Counted from the first letter of the stretch, positions 35,251 through 47,400 are shown. The stretch: DNA of 64,000 nucleotides from Areca catechu (GCA_021397845.1 CM038043.1:129376013-129440012); one strand, 5' to 3'. Numbers and translations: made by a program. Notes: a model not told the origin generated them from the letters alone.

Positions 35251-38130
35251 GGAAGTCTACTTGGAAGAAGAAGAAACCTACAAAGAAGCAGAAAAAGGAA
35301 AATAAGCAGAAGAAGAAGGACACTTCCAAGAAAGCCAAGGTCAGTAAAGGAAAATATTTCTGCAATACAGATGGCCACTGGAGAAGAAAATGTCCACTCT
35401 ACCTAGAAAGCTTAAAGAAACAAAAGGTGGATGCACCTTCTGAAGGTAAGTCCATACTCGTTATTGAATCTAACCTAACGGTTTCATTTACTTCTAGTTG
35501 GGTTTCGGACTCTGGCTCTAGTGCTCATATATGTACTTCAATGTAGGGTCTGGAAAGAAGTAGAATGCTGAGAGAGGGTGAGATGGTCCTACGTGTCAGA
35601 ATGGAGCAAAAGTCGCTGCACAAGCCATTGGATCATATTCTCTGGTGTTAACTTTAGGGTTTAGATTAGTACTTAATGACTATTATTTTATGCCTATAGC
35701 TAGTAGAAATTTGATTTCTATCTCTGTGCTAGCACAGGAAGGATTTGAATTTACATTCAATAAGGACTTTTGTAATATTTATTTGAGAAATAAATTGATT
35801 GCAAAAGCTATTCTAATTGATAGTCTCTATCATTTGTATGCTGATGCATCTATAAATATTAACGAGCAAATTAATGTGAATGCCATACGACATAAATGCA
35901 CTAGAGATAACCTAAATGAAAAATATATGTGGCATCTTAGGCTCGGTCATATTGGAGAGGACAGGATTAACAAACTGGAAAGCAATGGAATCCTAGATTC
36001 AGTTAATTCTGAATTATGTCTACTTTATGAATCATGTCTTCAAGAAAAAATGACCAAGTTATCCTTTGTAGGACATGGGAAGAGGGCCACAGAATTACTT
36101 GCCCTAGAACACACTGATATGTGTGGCCCATTTGATGTGCAGGCTAGGGGTGGTTTTTACTACTTCATAACTTTTACCGATAATTGTTCATGGTATGGTT
36201 TTATGTTTCTTATGAGGCACAAATCTGAAGCCTTTGAAAAGTTCAAGGAATTCACACATGAGGTAGAAAAACAAACAGGTAAAATCCTTAAGATTCTTTG
36301 ATCAGATCGGAAAGATGAATACCTTAGTCGAGAATTTTTAGGTTATCTTAAGGATAATGGCATAGTCTCACAATGGACTCCACCTAGTATGCCTCAGGTC
36401 AATGGGATGTCTGAGAGGAGAAATAGGACCCTATTAGATATGGTCCGATCCATGATGAGCTTCACTAACTTGTTTTTATTTCTTTGGGGATATGCTCTAC
36501 AAACTTTAATTTACATTTTAAATAGAGTTCCATCTAAATCCATTCCTACCACATCATATGAGATATGGCATGGTAAAAAACCATGTCTGGCTCATTTCAA
36601 GATTTGGGGATGTCCAGCCTATGTCAATAGACTAATGACAGATAAGTTAGAATCTAGATCTGTGAAAGCTCGGTTCATAAGATATCCTAAAAAAATCTTA
36701 GGATACTATTTTTACCTTCCAGAAGATCACAATGTGATTGTGAGCAGGCATGCCACATTCCTGGAGAAATAGTTTATTCAGGAAGGTTGTAGTGGAAGGC
36801 TAATTGAGCTTGATAAGAAAGTCTCTGAAGAGCAACCAGCTAGAAATCAGATCGAATCCAGTCATCCAATTAAGATAAATGCTCTTCCACCTCGTAGGTC
36901 TACTAGAGTCTCCAATCCTCCTGAAAGGTACTTAGGTATGCTTACAGAGGATATAAAGGAAATGTTCCTGGTAGGGGATAAGGATCAATTGGTTGATCCT
37001 AAGATTTATGATGAGGCGATGTCAGACATCGGCTTTGAAAAATGGTTGAATGCTATGAAGTCAAAAATTGAATTAATGCATTCAAACCAAGTATGGTGTT
37101 TGGTGGATCTACCAAAGGGTATTATACCCATTGGATGTACATGGATCTACAAAAGGAAGATAAGTGCAGATGGTAAGGTAGAGACCTTTAAAGCTAGGTT
37201 AGTGGTGAAAGGATATAGTCAACGTGAAGGCATGACTATCACAACACCTTTTCACCAGTAGCTATACTGAAATCCATCTGTACAATGCTTGCAATTGTAG
37301 CATATCATGATTATGAGATATGGCAGATAGATATGAAAACTGCATTTTTAAATGGATATCTTGAGGAAGATATCTATATGAAGCAGCCTTTAGGTTTCAC
37401 TTCCAGTGATGTAGATCAAAAAGTCTGCAAGGTGCATAGATCAATCTACTGATTGAAGCAAGCTTCTTAGAGTTGGAATACTCATTTCAATGATGCAATC
37501 AAATCATTTGATTTTATCAAGAATGAGGATGAGCCTTGTGTTTTCAAGAAGGGCAATGGGAGGGCTGTGACATTCCTCGTATTATACATGGATGACATCC
37601 TCCTTATTGGGAATGATATTTCTTTGTTGACTTTGATCAAAAGTTGGTTATCTAAGAAATTCTCTATGAAAGACTTAGGTGAAGCTCTTATATTTTGGTG
37701 ATTAAGGTTTATAAAGATAGATCTAATAGGATGCTTGGCCTTTCACAAAAAATGTACATAGAGGAAGTGCTGAAAATGTTCAGCATGGAGAACTCTAAAA
37801 GAGAATTTTTATCTCTTGGACATGGCATTAATCTCTCCAAGAAAATGTGTCCTAACATATATGAAGAGATTTAACACATGAGCAAGATCCCATATACTTC
37901 GACAATTAGAAGCCTTATGTATGCCATATTATGTACTCGACCAGATATAGCATTTGCTGTGAGTGTCATGAGTAGGTATCGGTCGAATCTAGGTGAAGAG
38001 CACCGGATAACTATGAAAAATATTTTTAAATATTTAAAAAGAACTAAAAATTTGTTTTTAATTTTTAAAAAAATTTAGAATTATGAATAAGGGATATGCA
38101 GATTCTGACTTCAGACTTGATGCATTATCA
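35251..38130 (+). pseudogene. Pol of the third Copia element, truncated in RNase H
   Basis: Protease (WVSDSGSSAHICTSM) lies near 35500. The integrase zinc region (MWHLRLGHIGEDRINKL...CLYESC) is at about 35925-36035, and the core (LEHTDMCGPF, TFTDNCSWYGF) continues to 36772, with NGMSERRNRTLL near 36405. Reverse transcriptase starts near 37120, with LYMDDILL in the active-site position near 37590 (Met replacing the usual Val). RNase H begins (YADSDFRLDAL near 38095) and stops at a poly-A tract at 38131. The rest of RNase H and the 3' LTR are missing. Stops at about 36301, 36769, 37261, 37450 and 37875 add to the damage. The RNase H break marks a later rearrangement. Confidence 0.85.
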
Positions 38131-38477
38131 AAAAAAAAAAAAAAAAAAAGATTTTTTATTTTTTTCGACACTAGTGAGAAGTGTCGTGACGTCCCGCCAA
38201 CCTCCCGACCATTATTTTGCGCGTCGGCGATCTCCCGCAACCCCCCAACCCTTTTTACCATCGCGGTTTCCCTCTTCTCCCCGAACTCGAGCCATATATC
38301 GCCGCAATCTCCTTCTCCTCGTCCGATCCCTCACTCCTCCTCCGATTCAAAGCCCTAAATCCCTCCCTCCTCCTCCTCCTCCTCCTCGTCCGATCCCTCA
38401 CTCCTCCTCCGATTCCAAGCCCTAAATCCCTCCCTCCTCCTCCTCTTATCCCTTACTCCTCCTCCTCCTCCTCTTCC
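38131..38477 (+). other. Junction tract: poly-A, small hairpin, CT-rich repeat
   Basis: A run of 19 A follows the truncated Copia. CGACACT and AGTGTCG then form a 7-bp stem around 38168-38188. A CT-rich stretch follows, in which a 67-bp unit (GTCCGATCCCTCACTCCTCC...) occurs twice, at 38321 and 38388. It resembles the CT-rich 5' untranslated leaders of plant genes, but I cannot assign it. No gene is called. Confidence 0.5.
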
Positions 38478-38836
38478 ACCAGGGGCAGCCCCCACCCAAA
38501 GTCGTTCTCCTCGTACATGGGGAATCGGTGGGAGCTCCCCATCATCATCCCGGCCCCGTCCGGGATCCCCAGCGGGAAGCAACGTGGCGCCACCTCCCAC
38601 TCTGCCACCACGCGCCGCACCGTCTCGTCCCCATGCGCTGCCACACTCCGGTGCAGCAAGCCCGCTTCGTCGTCCAGGCTATACTCGTCGACCAGCTCCA
38701 CACTCGCAGCTCCATCGCCGCCACCTCCACCACCGAGAAGCCTCTCAGCAACCACCACAGCGGGGAAGACCTGACCCTCGGCGTGATTCTCCAGCGCGAT
38801 GCAATCCACCGGCAGTCGGCCCAGCTCCGTGCGACC
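38478..38836 (-). pseudogene. BAHD acyltransferase C-terminal fragment
   Basis: BAHD enzymes transfer acyl groups from acyl-CoA to plant metabolites in the cytosol. The - strand reads LHRSVAAHGDETVRRVV, then FPLGIPDGAGMMMGSS and PMYEENDFGWGLPL. The order matches the C-terminal half of the family: a helical segment, then MGSSxRFPMYxNDFGWG. DFGWG is one of the two family signature motifs, and the other (HxxxD) would lie further N-terminal and is absent. Sequence beyond GLPL turns into a Glu run from a CT-rich tract, and the upstream side ends against UPF1 coding sequence of opposite orientation. This is about 120 codons of a protein normally near 430-450 residues. It is very GC-rich, as monocot BAHD genes often are. 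Confidence 0.8.
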
Positions 38837-41633
38837 ATGGAGGCCTCCCAGCCTACCCGATCCTCGGCCTGGCACCCTCCGGCGACGCCGGACGCCGTGC
38901 CGGATCCCCCCACCTCCGATCCGCCACCTCCCGACCCCGGCGTGGGATCGTCGGCTTCCCCCTCGGCATCGGTCTTGGCCTCCAAGGGCAGGGGCGGGGC
39001 TGGTAATCAGGTGGCTGCCGTTGATGCCCTCGCGTCGGGTATGAGCGGGCTCAGCTTCGAGGAGACGGGGGAAGACGAGAATTATGATTATGGGAGGGAG
39101 GATTTCATAGAGCATGCTTGCCGGTATTATGGGGTGCAGAACCCAGCATGTGTCGTAAGGTGCAACGTTCCGTCATGCCGGAAATGGTTCTGCAACTCGA
39201 GGGAAAATAAATCGATCGGGATCCCACATCGTCAATCACCTGGTGCGTGGTGGAAGTTCCCTGCCCTCATCTTCTTCTTCTTCTTTTTTTTTTTCCATCT
39301 ATTAGATATTTTCTTGTTATTCTAAACACGAGTTCTTGATTTCCTAGAAATCTTAGCTAGTATATTTTAACATTTCTTGTTTTCTTTCCTTTTTCAATAT
39401 CAACTTATTATAATTTTAAACTTAGAATTTATTTTAAATGCCAGTATATGTACATCCAAGTTGTGCTACTTATAATTGTTTAGCTGGTTGGACTTGGAGG
39501 CAGAAGCGTCTAAAACCAAATGAAGGACAAAAGGATCATTTATGTTTCATTTTGAAAAGGTTTTCCTTTGATTGTAGTTGGTTTGTGAGTTAGACTTTGA
39601 ACAGAACAATTCATATTAGATAGATATCTTTATGGTCTGTTGAGACTTAAAAGTAGTCACAGTGCCCTTGTCCGATCTTTGCTGTGACATTTACCTGGGT
39701 CAAGATAGCTGATATTGTCTGGAGGCTGATTTTCCTTGAACCAGTCATGGAGTTGGAGTTGTGTAATCTGTATTCAACGCAGTCTTGGATGGGGAAGTTT
39801 TCATAGTTTATTGTTCTTTCTTGGTGGCTGGTGAACTCTCTGTCCAGAGATTCTATCGTGCATTATTCGTTGGTTTGTAGTTTTGATGTAACTGTCAATA
39901 AAATCAACAATAGTCAAGTTGTTTGCGAAATTATCAGAGAGATGCTACTATGAGAGTGAAAACCTGTTTTAAAGATGGCCCAGGTCAATGCTGATTATAC
40001 ATATATATGTAAAGAAATGAGAAATGATTCCAAAATGGTGCTTGAAGGCAAAATATCTCTAGAAACGTTATCCACAATTAATTTTTGGTCAGATTTGGCT
40101 GAATGGCTGAAACCAAATGGAACTGATTGGCTTCTTCTGAAATTGAGTGGAACCCATAGCTGATGTACTTAAATAAATAAAAGAATGTTAAATATGTGAC
40201 AAAAAACATTGAAAGGAAGCTTGTTAAAAAAAAAAAAAAAGAAAGAAAATCTATGGCAAGTTTTGGTCACTTTTAGAGGAAACAGACTGAAATTACCGAA
40301 ACCAGACCAAAATAATTATTACGGCTGAAACTAACCGAAATCACTGAAACTGACCAAACCCATAAGTGGGGGTTAGTTTTAGTTTGGTGTTGGCATGAAA
40401 TCAATCAGTTTTGGCTGAAATGGATTGGTTTTTGCCGGAAATAAAACCTGGAATGCAATCACAGATTACTGAGCATGCACATATAACATTGTCTGAAATT
40501 TAGGAAACCTGTTATCAGATGATTAAGTTCCACCAAGTGTTAAAAACTAGTGGTAGGAGCTTCTGCAGGAGAATTATCATGACATTTTGTAATATTCATC
40601 TACTTATATTTCGGTTTGAGAATAGGAAACCCGAGATAGTATGTTTGTTCTTGCAATTTAATTTTGTGCAAATTGGGAGTAACCATCTAAAATTCTTCTT
40701 GAGATGGAAAAAGCTCAAATGAAGAGAGACTGGGGAGAGGTCGAATATAGGGAACTGCATTCCTCTTTTCCTTCATCCAGAAATGGAGAATAGTACTTAA
40801 AATTGTTGTCCAAGCAAATTTATGTCATAATCATTTACTTTTTATACTATTGAAGTCCAATTTTGGTATTTGCATAACAAATTTCTATTTTTCTCTCCAG
40901 GTTCGAGCAAAACACAATGAAGTTTGTCTCCACAAAGACAGCCCATTAGGAGAAACAATACTTGAATGCTACAACTGTGGTTGTCGCAATGTTTTTCTTC
41001 TTGGCTTTCTCTCTGCAAAAACAGAGAGTGCTGTTGTTCTCTTGTGTAGAGAGCCATGTTTGAATGTCAATGCATTGAAAGACATGAATTGGGATCTCAG
41101 CCAATGGTGTCCACTCATTGGTGATCGGTGTTTCCTTCATTGGCTTGTTAAGGTTTGGTAATCTTCGTTTGCATCTTTTATTCATGCAAGGCATAGTAGT
41201 TAATTGGGCTTTGTTTTCAGGTCCCTTCTGAACAGGAACAGCTAAGAGCGCGGCAAATTAGTGTTCAGCAAATTAACAAAGTGGAAGGGCTGTGGAAGAC
41301 AAACCCTGATTCTACTTTAGAAGATCTTGAGAAGCCTGGACTAGACGATGAGCCTCAGCCTGTAGCCTTGAAGTATGAAGATGCTTATCAGGTTCTGGAT
41401 TCCATTTGAGCAAGTATAACTTTGGAATTTTAAAACTGGAACTCTTTATCATGGTAGTTTGTTTCTGAATGCCTGTTTTAAATCTTGTGTAAAGCTTCAA
41501 TAGAATTTGTCAAGTGCTCTGTCTTGCCTCGGGAGGATTGATGATATATATACTTTTTATTGTTCAATCTTTTTTTTATCAGTATCAAAATGTCTTTGCA
41601 CCGCTCATCAAGCTTGGGGCTGATTATGATAAA
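38837..41633 (+). pseudogene. UPF1: UPF1 RNA helicase gene fragment (exons for the N-terminal CH domain)
   Basis: UPF1 is the helicase at the centre of nonsense-mediated mRNA decay. Four exon pieces are recognisable with intact-looking introns: about 38837-39242, 40901-41152, 41221-41391 and 41583-41633. Exon 1 reads AAVDALASGMSGLSFEETGED and HACRYYGVQNPACVV. Exon 2 reads LHKDSPLGETILECYNCGC and DMNWDLSQWCPLI. Exon 3 reads PSEQEQLRARQISVQQINK and EDLEKPGLDDEPQPVALKY. Exon 4 reads YQNVFAPLIKLGADYDK and then loses similarity. These cover the Cys/His-rich UPF2-binding domain and stop before the helicase. Defects: a conserved zinc-binding Cys is Tyr (39128-39130), a tandem ATCG near 39211-39218 shifts the frame before the first donor site, and the acidic start and all helicase exons are absent. 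Retained introns show a DNA-level copy, not a retrocopy. Intron 1 (39243-40900) is non-coding. Confidence 0.88.
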
Positions 41634-42125
41634 GAATGTGTGCCACTTTTGCATTACTACCTGAAGCATGGAATTAAATGTTAGATAGAAATCTATTCCT
41701 CAGCCCAACTAAAAAATATTGTGCTATTATTTAAGACATGAATGAGAATCCTTCTTGCTATGCCAGCTAGGCTAATTGAATTCCTGATCTCAATGCATTT
41801 CTAGCCACATCATATCTACATTTGGGGTTACAAAATATAAATTTGCTTTAGATCTGGTTCTGGCCTTTTTTAATCTACAGAACAACGTTATCATTAGCTC
41901 CTTTTGTATATTAGATTTCAAAAAAGATTTCAGTTCTAACTCAATCTGAATTTCATAGGAGAGGTACAAGATGTGAGGTATTACCGAGGATGTTGAGAAA
42001 TTGGAGGAGACAAAGGTGGCTTTAACAGGAGGTAGAAGAAGATGTGAGAGGGATAGAGGGCAGAAAGAGTAAGGGGTGCCAGGTTGTGAAACTACCTTTT
42101 TGAATTATTTTTTGACTAACTATTA
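41634..42125. other. Unassigned non-coding sequence after the UPF1 fragment
   Basis: No ORF with recognisable similarity. UPF1 homology ends at 41633 and does not resume. Confidence 0.5.
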
Positions 42126-42962
42126 TTGTTCTTTCTATTTTGTTTATACAGTGTACAAACAGATAATCAGATGACAATGTCAAACACCAAGCCAGTGCTT
42201 ACAGGGAGTCTTTATGTAGATAATAGTTTGAGTAGCAGTAATATTGTTCATTATCCTTTGAGCATGCGGAGTGTACCAAATGTAAGCTGCAATGAAGAGG
42301 TTTCGTCCAAAGCAAGTCCTCATAAATTTGTTACCAGTAATGGAGAATGTGTTGATTTTACTAAACTGCTATTCAATTTTATCTTACAGGTGCTTCGCTA
42401 TCACTGACATACTATGGGGTATCTGTACATCTTTATCTTTTCTGCAGGGATGCTCTTTTCCTATCAGCAGTGTGAACATTACTGATGGATCACAATATAG
42501 TTCATTCACCTGGTTATCAATACTATGGGGTGTTACCTTCATTGGGTTGCTGGCAATCAACAAAGTATATGTGCATCCTTCATTCATATTTCCTATCACT
42601 CTTTCTTTTCATAGCTGAGGGTTTTGGCTATTACTAGTTTATGCCTCTCAGATATATTTTTATTGATGGCTTGCTGGCTTTCTTGTATTTTAGTCATACT
42701 ACATTATGCTCCTCTTCATGGGCCTTCTGTTAATTTCTTTTATAAATTTCAGTTTAAGCTACATTAGGTTCGCTTTATGGATTGCTTAATGTGTTCATCT
42801 CACAGCCTCAAAGAAACGTCTTCAGCATCTATGGGCGCTTGCTGTGTTTTAAATGCAAGGCAGCTTATGTGTCGGCGATGCTTCCACTATATCTACTTGC
42901 ATTCCAGAGCATATACTAGAGAATTTTTCTTTACTTCTTGCTACCGTTCAAAAGCATTTTAG
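42126..42962 (+). other. Unrecognised exon-like pieces
   Basis: Three stretches look like exons but match nothing I know. One follows a TTTATACAG acceptor at 42151 and reads NTKPVLTGSLYVDNSL. One follows a TGCAG near 42447 and reads SFPISSVNITDGSQYSS. One follows an AG near 42806 and reads RNVFSIYGRLLCFKCKAAY, ending at a TAG near 42920. They are in different frames and may be exons of a captured or decayed gene, or chance. Confidence 0.22.
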
Positions 42963-44929
42963 ATCTCGTATCCCATTCTTGTCATTATAAGCTTTCTCTG
43001 AATAGAAGTTTCTTGCAAAGAATACTTCTGATCTATGACGAGTCTGTTTGAGGGATTTTATTTTTGGTACTGTAATTTCGACTTTGAAATTTGTGTGGCA
43101 GCGGAATATGGTAAACCTTCATATTGATAGATTAGCTATAAGCTGCCGACTTTCTTGACAGCAATTGGAATCTCTTGATGTGTATTAGATCTAAGAATGA
43201 TAAGTAAGAAGAACATCTTACGAGCATCTTCAGTGAGATGCATGCGTTCATCTTTTCAACTATGCTAATGATATTAGTTTTTGATCTCTAAAGGTGGTTA
43301 ATAGGTTCAGCCTCCAAGTAATAATTATATAACCAAGAAGACTTGGTCACATTACGAGATTCAATCATCACTGGTTGTTCTGTGACCATCTTCAAGATAT
43401 TAATTTGAAGCATGTTTGTCATTTCTCTATTGATAGAAGAATTACTATCTTCATTAATTTGCGCTGCATGTTTGGCGTCCAATGAAAACATCTAATACAA
43501 GTTATAAAATTACTGCTATGAAAAATTTATAAGGTTAATGGAAGTCCATAAACCTGAAGATGAGCTTAACAATAAACAAATGACCTTCTTTTACTCAAAT
43601 CGGATTCTATCATCGGTTGTCGGTTGTCTCTTGAAGTTGCCAGTTCAATAAAACCTGATTCATTTTATACTGGAATGATCTTCTTTTACTCAAATCGGGT
43701 TCTGTCATCGGTTGTCTCTTGAAGTTGCCGGTTCAATAAAACCTGATTCATTTTATACTGGAATGAACCTGGGACAAGATGGGCTTTCAGGTCATTGTGA
43801 TATTATTTCAATTGAAGCATCCACAAGGAAGCTGTCTCTGTTATTGACTGTCGGATAAGAATCAGTTGCTCTACCTGCGGCACTCAGCTAAAGATACTTC
43901 TCTGTTGTATATTGGTGTGTCACTGGTGCTTGGCTGGGGTGTATATATTCGGTCACTAATTCTATCGCCGATTGGCCTATGTTTCTTGGTACTCCAAGCT
44001 CTACTATGCTGGATATGTCTAATTGGGATGGTGACGTTGCTCTAAATATCTCCAGATGAGCTGGTGAATTTATAGTCATAAATAAATGAACGTGAAGAGC
44101 TCTTATTTATTATCCTCCGAGATCGCCTTATCATATCCTCCCTCCAAACAAGGTTCTCCTCAATCTGGTCATGTTCCTGGCATAAGCTACATAAATCATG
44201 TTGTATATACTATCCATGAGCTGAAAATAAGTAACTCTTCATTTCGACAAAATTTTTGAAGATGGAACTGGAACTCCTGGATGCAGATCCAGGGGGTCAC
44301 ACCAGCATCCAAGACATTGGTTGACAAATCAGGCATACGATGTCCTGTCTTCATTAAGCTAGAATTTGGAGTCATACTGCATCTTCTCAGGCTTGCACCT
44401 CCACCATCACCTTTCCCACAGTGCTTACCACCTGATCCCTGCATCATTTGAAGTTGTTATAACTGACTCATCAATTAAATAGAGACTTTGACATGGAGGT
44501 TTGTGAGAACTCACATCAAGATCGTCACAATGAACAACATCTGCTTCCTCAAGCGTAGTGCTTGACTCAAACTTCGAAGGTTTTTGGGACAGACTACTCT
44601 GATATATAGAACATTGCTTCTTTTGAACAACTTTTATTGCATGCAACTAAGAGAGATGGGCTGCCATTTCTCTTTTGACCCTTCAACTCTTGTTCCACAT
44701 GAATACTCATAGCAGTTGGAAGATCACTAGAGAAAGGGACCAACGAATCACATGAAAAACAAAAAAATCAGGACATTTCGAGAAACAGCAACTGCCCTGC
44801 CTTTCCGAGACAGCAATACGATTACAATGCCAGACTAAATTGATTATACTGTAGTATATGATGCGAATAAAGTGTAGATTGAAAGCCTTAAAAAATAATT
44901 AATTTATTTTTTTTAAGAAAAATTGAAAT
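42963..44929. other. Anonymous region with weak minus-strand ORFs
   Basis: Short - strand ORFs (43288-43491, 43888-44079, 44196-44447, 44425-44646) have no recognisable domain. Some are preceded by AG acceptor-like bases, so a decayed multi-exon gene is possible but unproven. Confidence 0.25.
43585..43767. repeat. Tandem duplication of about 95 bp
   Basis: The segment CTTCTTTTACTCAAATCGG...TTTATACTGGAATGA is present at 43585 and 43680. The first copy has an additional CGGTTGT-type unit. Confidence 0.85.
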
Positions 44930-45350
44930 TTCCGATACTTTAAAGTATCGGGAATAAAGTTATTATCGATGCTTCAAAGTATCGAGAATAAAGTTATTTC
45001 CAATGCTATTTAAAAGCATCGAGAATAACTTTATTTCCGATGCTTTAAAGCATCGGGAATAATCCTTGGATAGGGTTATTCCCGATGCTTTAAAGCATCG
45101 GAAATAAAGTTATTCTCGATGCTTTTAAATAGAGTCGGGAATAATTTTATTCTGGATGCTTAAAAGCGTCAGGAAGAACTTTATTCCCGATGCTTAAAAG
45201 CGTCGGGAAAAGCTTGGTCAATGCCGATACTTGCCCAAAGCATCGGGAAAACTTTTTCCCACCCTCACCTACGCGATGCGTTTACCATGTTTTTTAAAGC
45301 ATCAGAAAAACCGAAAAAAGCACCGGGAATCCTTTTTTTTTTTAGTAGTG
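44930..45350 (+). mobile_element. CACTA DNA transposon 3' end with subterminal repeats
   Basis: It ends TTTTTTTTTTTAGTAGTG, the reverse complement of a CACTA terminus (CACTACTAAAAA...). The preceding 400 bases are filled with direct and inverted copies of GATGCTTTAAAGCATCGGG and variants separated by AATAAAGTTATT. Dense subterminal repeats like these are where CACTA transposase binds. The matching CACTAC 5' end was not found, so this is either a truncated element or a short non-autonomous one with a mutated left end near 44890. GTA, which follows the end, would be the 3-bp duplication. Confidence 0.7.
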
Positions 45351-47098
45351 GTATAGGTCAATTTATCAAATTTTTGCAGCTTTGCTAATATGAAGCTGCA
45401 GAGAAAAGACGTTTTGGATTTGTACCTGATACCTAGCTGGTGTATAGAATATCTTTAGAGAAGGAATGGAAAAAGGAAAGATGTGCTTGAATGCCAAATG
45501 CAGTCAAGAGTTGATTTTCAATGCTATCTTCTTCTTTTTTTCAAGGAAGATGCTAATTATCTTGTTGTTACTTTCTGCTTTGGTATTTTAAAATCACTTA
45601 TCAGTCATAAAGGTGAGTCATTTATTTCGTAACAATCTGATTTTTGAATGAATGTCTTGTATAAAATACTTTTTGGAACATAGTATTGTATGTTTATCCA
45701 GAAAAAAATCGTATATTCTATCATGTAATGAATTGCAATATATCCATTCCCTTGAGAATCGATTTAAAACTCAATTAACAATAAAAACCCTCATAATATA
45801 CAATTCATGAAGCTGTAGATGGGAGGTCATAAGTTCAGCATAAACCTCCATATGAATTTGATGAGAAGTACATTCACATTTAACATGGTAATGTCCACCT
45901 TCACATAATATTTATGGAGTAAATGTGATTGCTGATGTATCCCAAAATTGAAGGAGAGTCCATAGACTTCTAGCTAAGCATGGATGAATGTCAAACCGGA
46001 GAATGGGATCTCAAGAAGAGAGCATGTCCATGCATGCTGCCCCTATGCTTGAGAAAAGACTTGAACACTCATTTTCACTAGAGAGATTTTTGGTGATGAT
46101 ATAAGGTGGAATGTGTCAGTGATTGTGCTAGTTATCTAACTTAGTAAGCTGGAAGTTATTTTGCTGCGGCCTGTTGGCAGGCTCTTATAGGCATTGGTTG
46201 TTTGTGAATCACTTCAATTGCAGGCATCTAACTTGCAATTTTTGGCTCTTTTGCTGTTAGCTGCTTGAGGTCATACTCTGGTTGCAAGTGCACTTTGCAA
46301 TTGTAGGTTGCAACTTGAGATGGACTCCACCTCACCCCTTCCCATCCTCTTCACGCATGACCCCATCAGTTAAATATAATATAATCATATAATTATAAAC
46401 ATTGCAGTTGTTGTGTCATTTTGGAATAATACAACAATATGTTAATATAACATATGATCGATAATATAATATGCTAATATTATATCATACGTATATCATA
46501 GTATTTAATGTATCAAAAAAATGTTAAAGTTTTATATAATAACAATTAAACAAAGTTAGATTACATAATGTAGTAATCTTATTGACAAATATTATAAATT
46601 TATAATAAAGGGAGGACCATGCATAAAGCTCCTGCCACTGCAGAGTTTGGGGAGGGTCAGATATCATGAAATATTATAATATATTTTAAAATTGTAGTAA
46701 TCCATAGAACATTATTATATTATATTATCTTGTCATGATATTATCATAGTTAGCAATATGATGTACAATATCAATAATATTTCTTTGTAGGTTTGTAATA
46801 TATATTCATAAGTTTATAACATGACATACAATTCAATAATCATTACCAATATTATATTATTATATGTTTATTTATGATAATATTATTAACATGTGACAAA
46901 TGTAGAGATATAATTCTATACCATATTGATAACGTAATACATAATACTGCAATAATTTTCTATCGTAACATATGATAAATATAATTATTATTACATTGAA
47001 ACAATATAATATTATTTTAAATTATGGTTGTATAATATTACATTTGTATACTATTAATTATAATAATAAGTATATTTTAACAACTATTTAATGCTATC
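45351..47098. other. AT-rich intergenic sequence
   Basis: No ORF, domain or element terminus is recognised. Base composition becomes very AT-rich from about 46370. Confidence 0.5.
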
Positions 47099-47178
47099 AC
47101 ATACATACATACACATACTAGAGATACATACATACATACACATATATACAGATACATACATGCATACACATATATAGT

Positions 47179-47265
<87 letters not shown>

Positions 47266-47400
47266 GCATATATACATGTATAAATGTATATAGCTATATA
47301 CATGTATATATATCTATATACATATACATGTATACATATATAATGTATATAGCTATATACATGTATATATATCTATATACATATACATGTATATATATAT
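47099..47400. repeat. Microsatellite tract: (CATA)n, (TA)40 and a 59-bp tandem unit
   Basis: Repeated CATACATACACA units run to about 47180 and are followed by about 40 TA repeats (47182-47261). Two copies of an AATGTATATAGCTATATACATG unit then follow at 47283 and 47342. The tyrosine/isoleucine ORFs read across it are artefacts of the repeat. Confidence 0.95.

Noticed and set aside
38168..38190. Helitron 3' end (hairpin)
   Set aside because: No CTRR terminus lies at the required distance on either strand and no TC start was found.
38217..39044. Overlapping long ORFs on both strands in GC-rich sequence
   Set aside because: GC-rich DNA lacks stop codons. Only the frames carrying BAHD and UPF1 motifs are supported.
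47077..47277. Tyr/Ile-rich ORF on the - strand
   Set aside because: It is a translation of the TA/CATA microsatellite.
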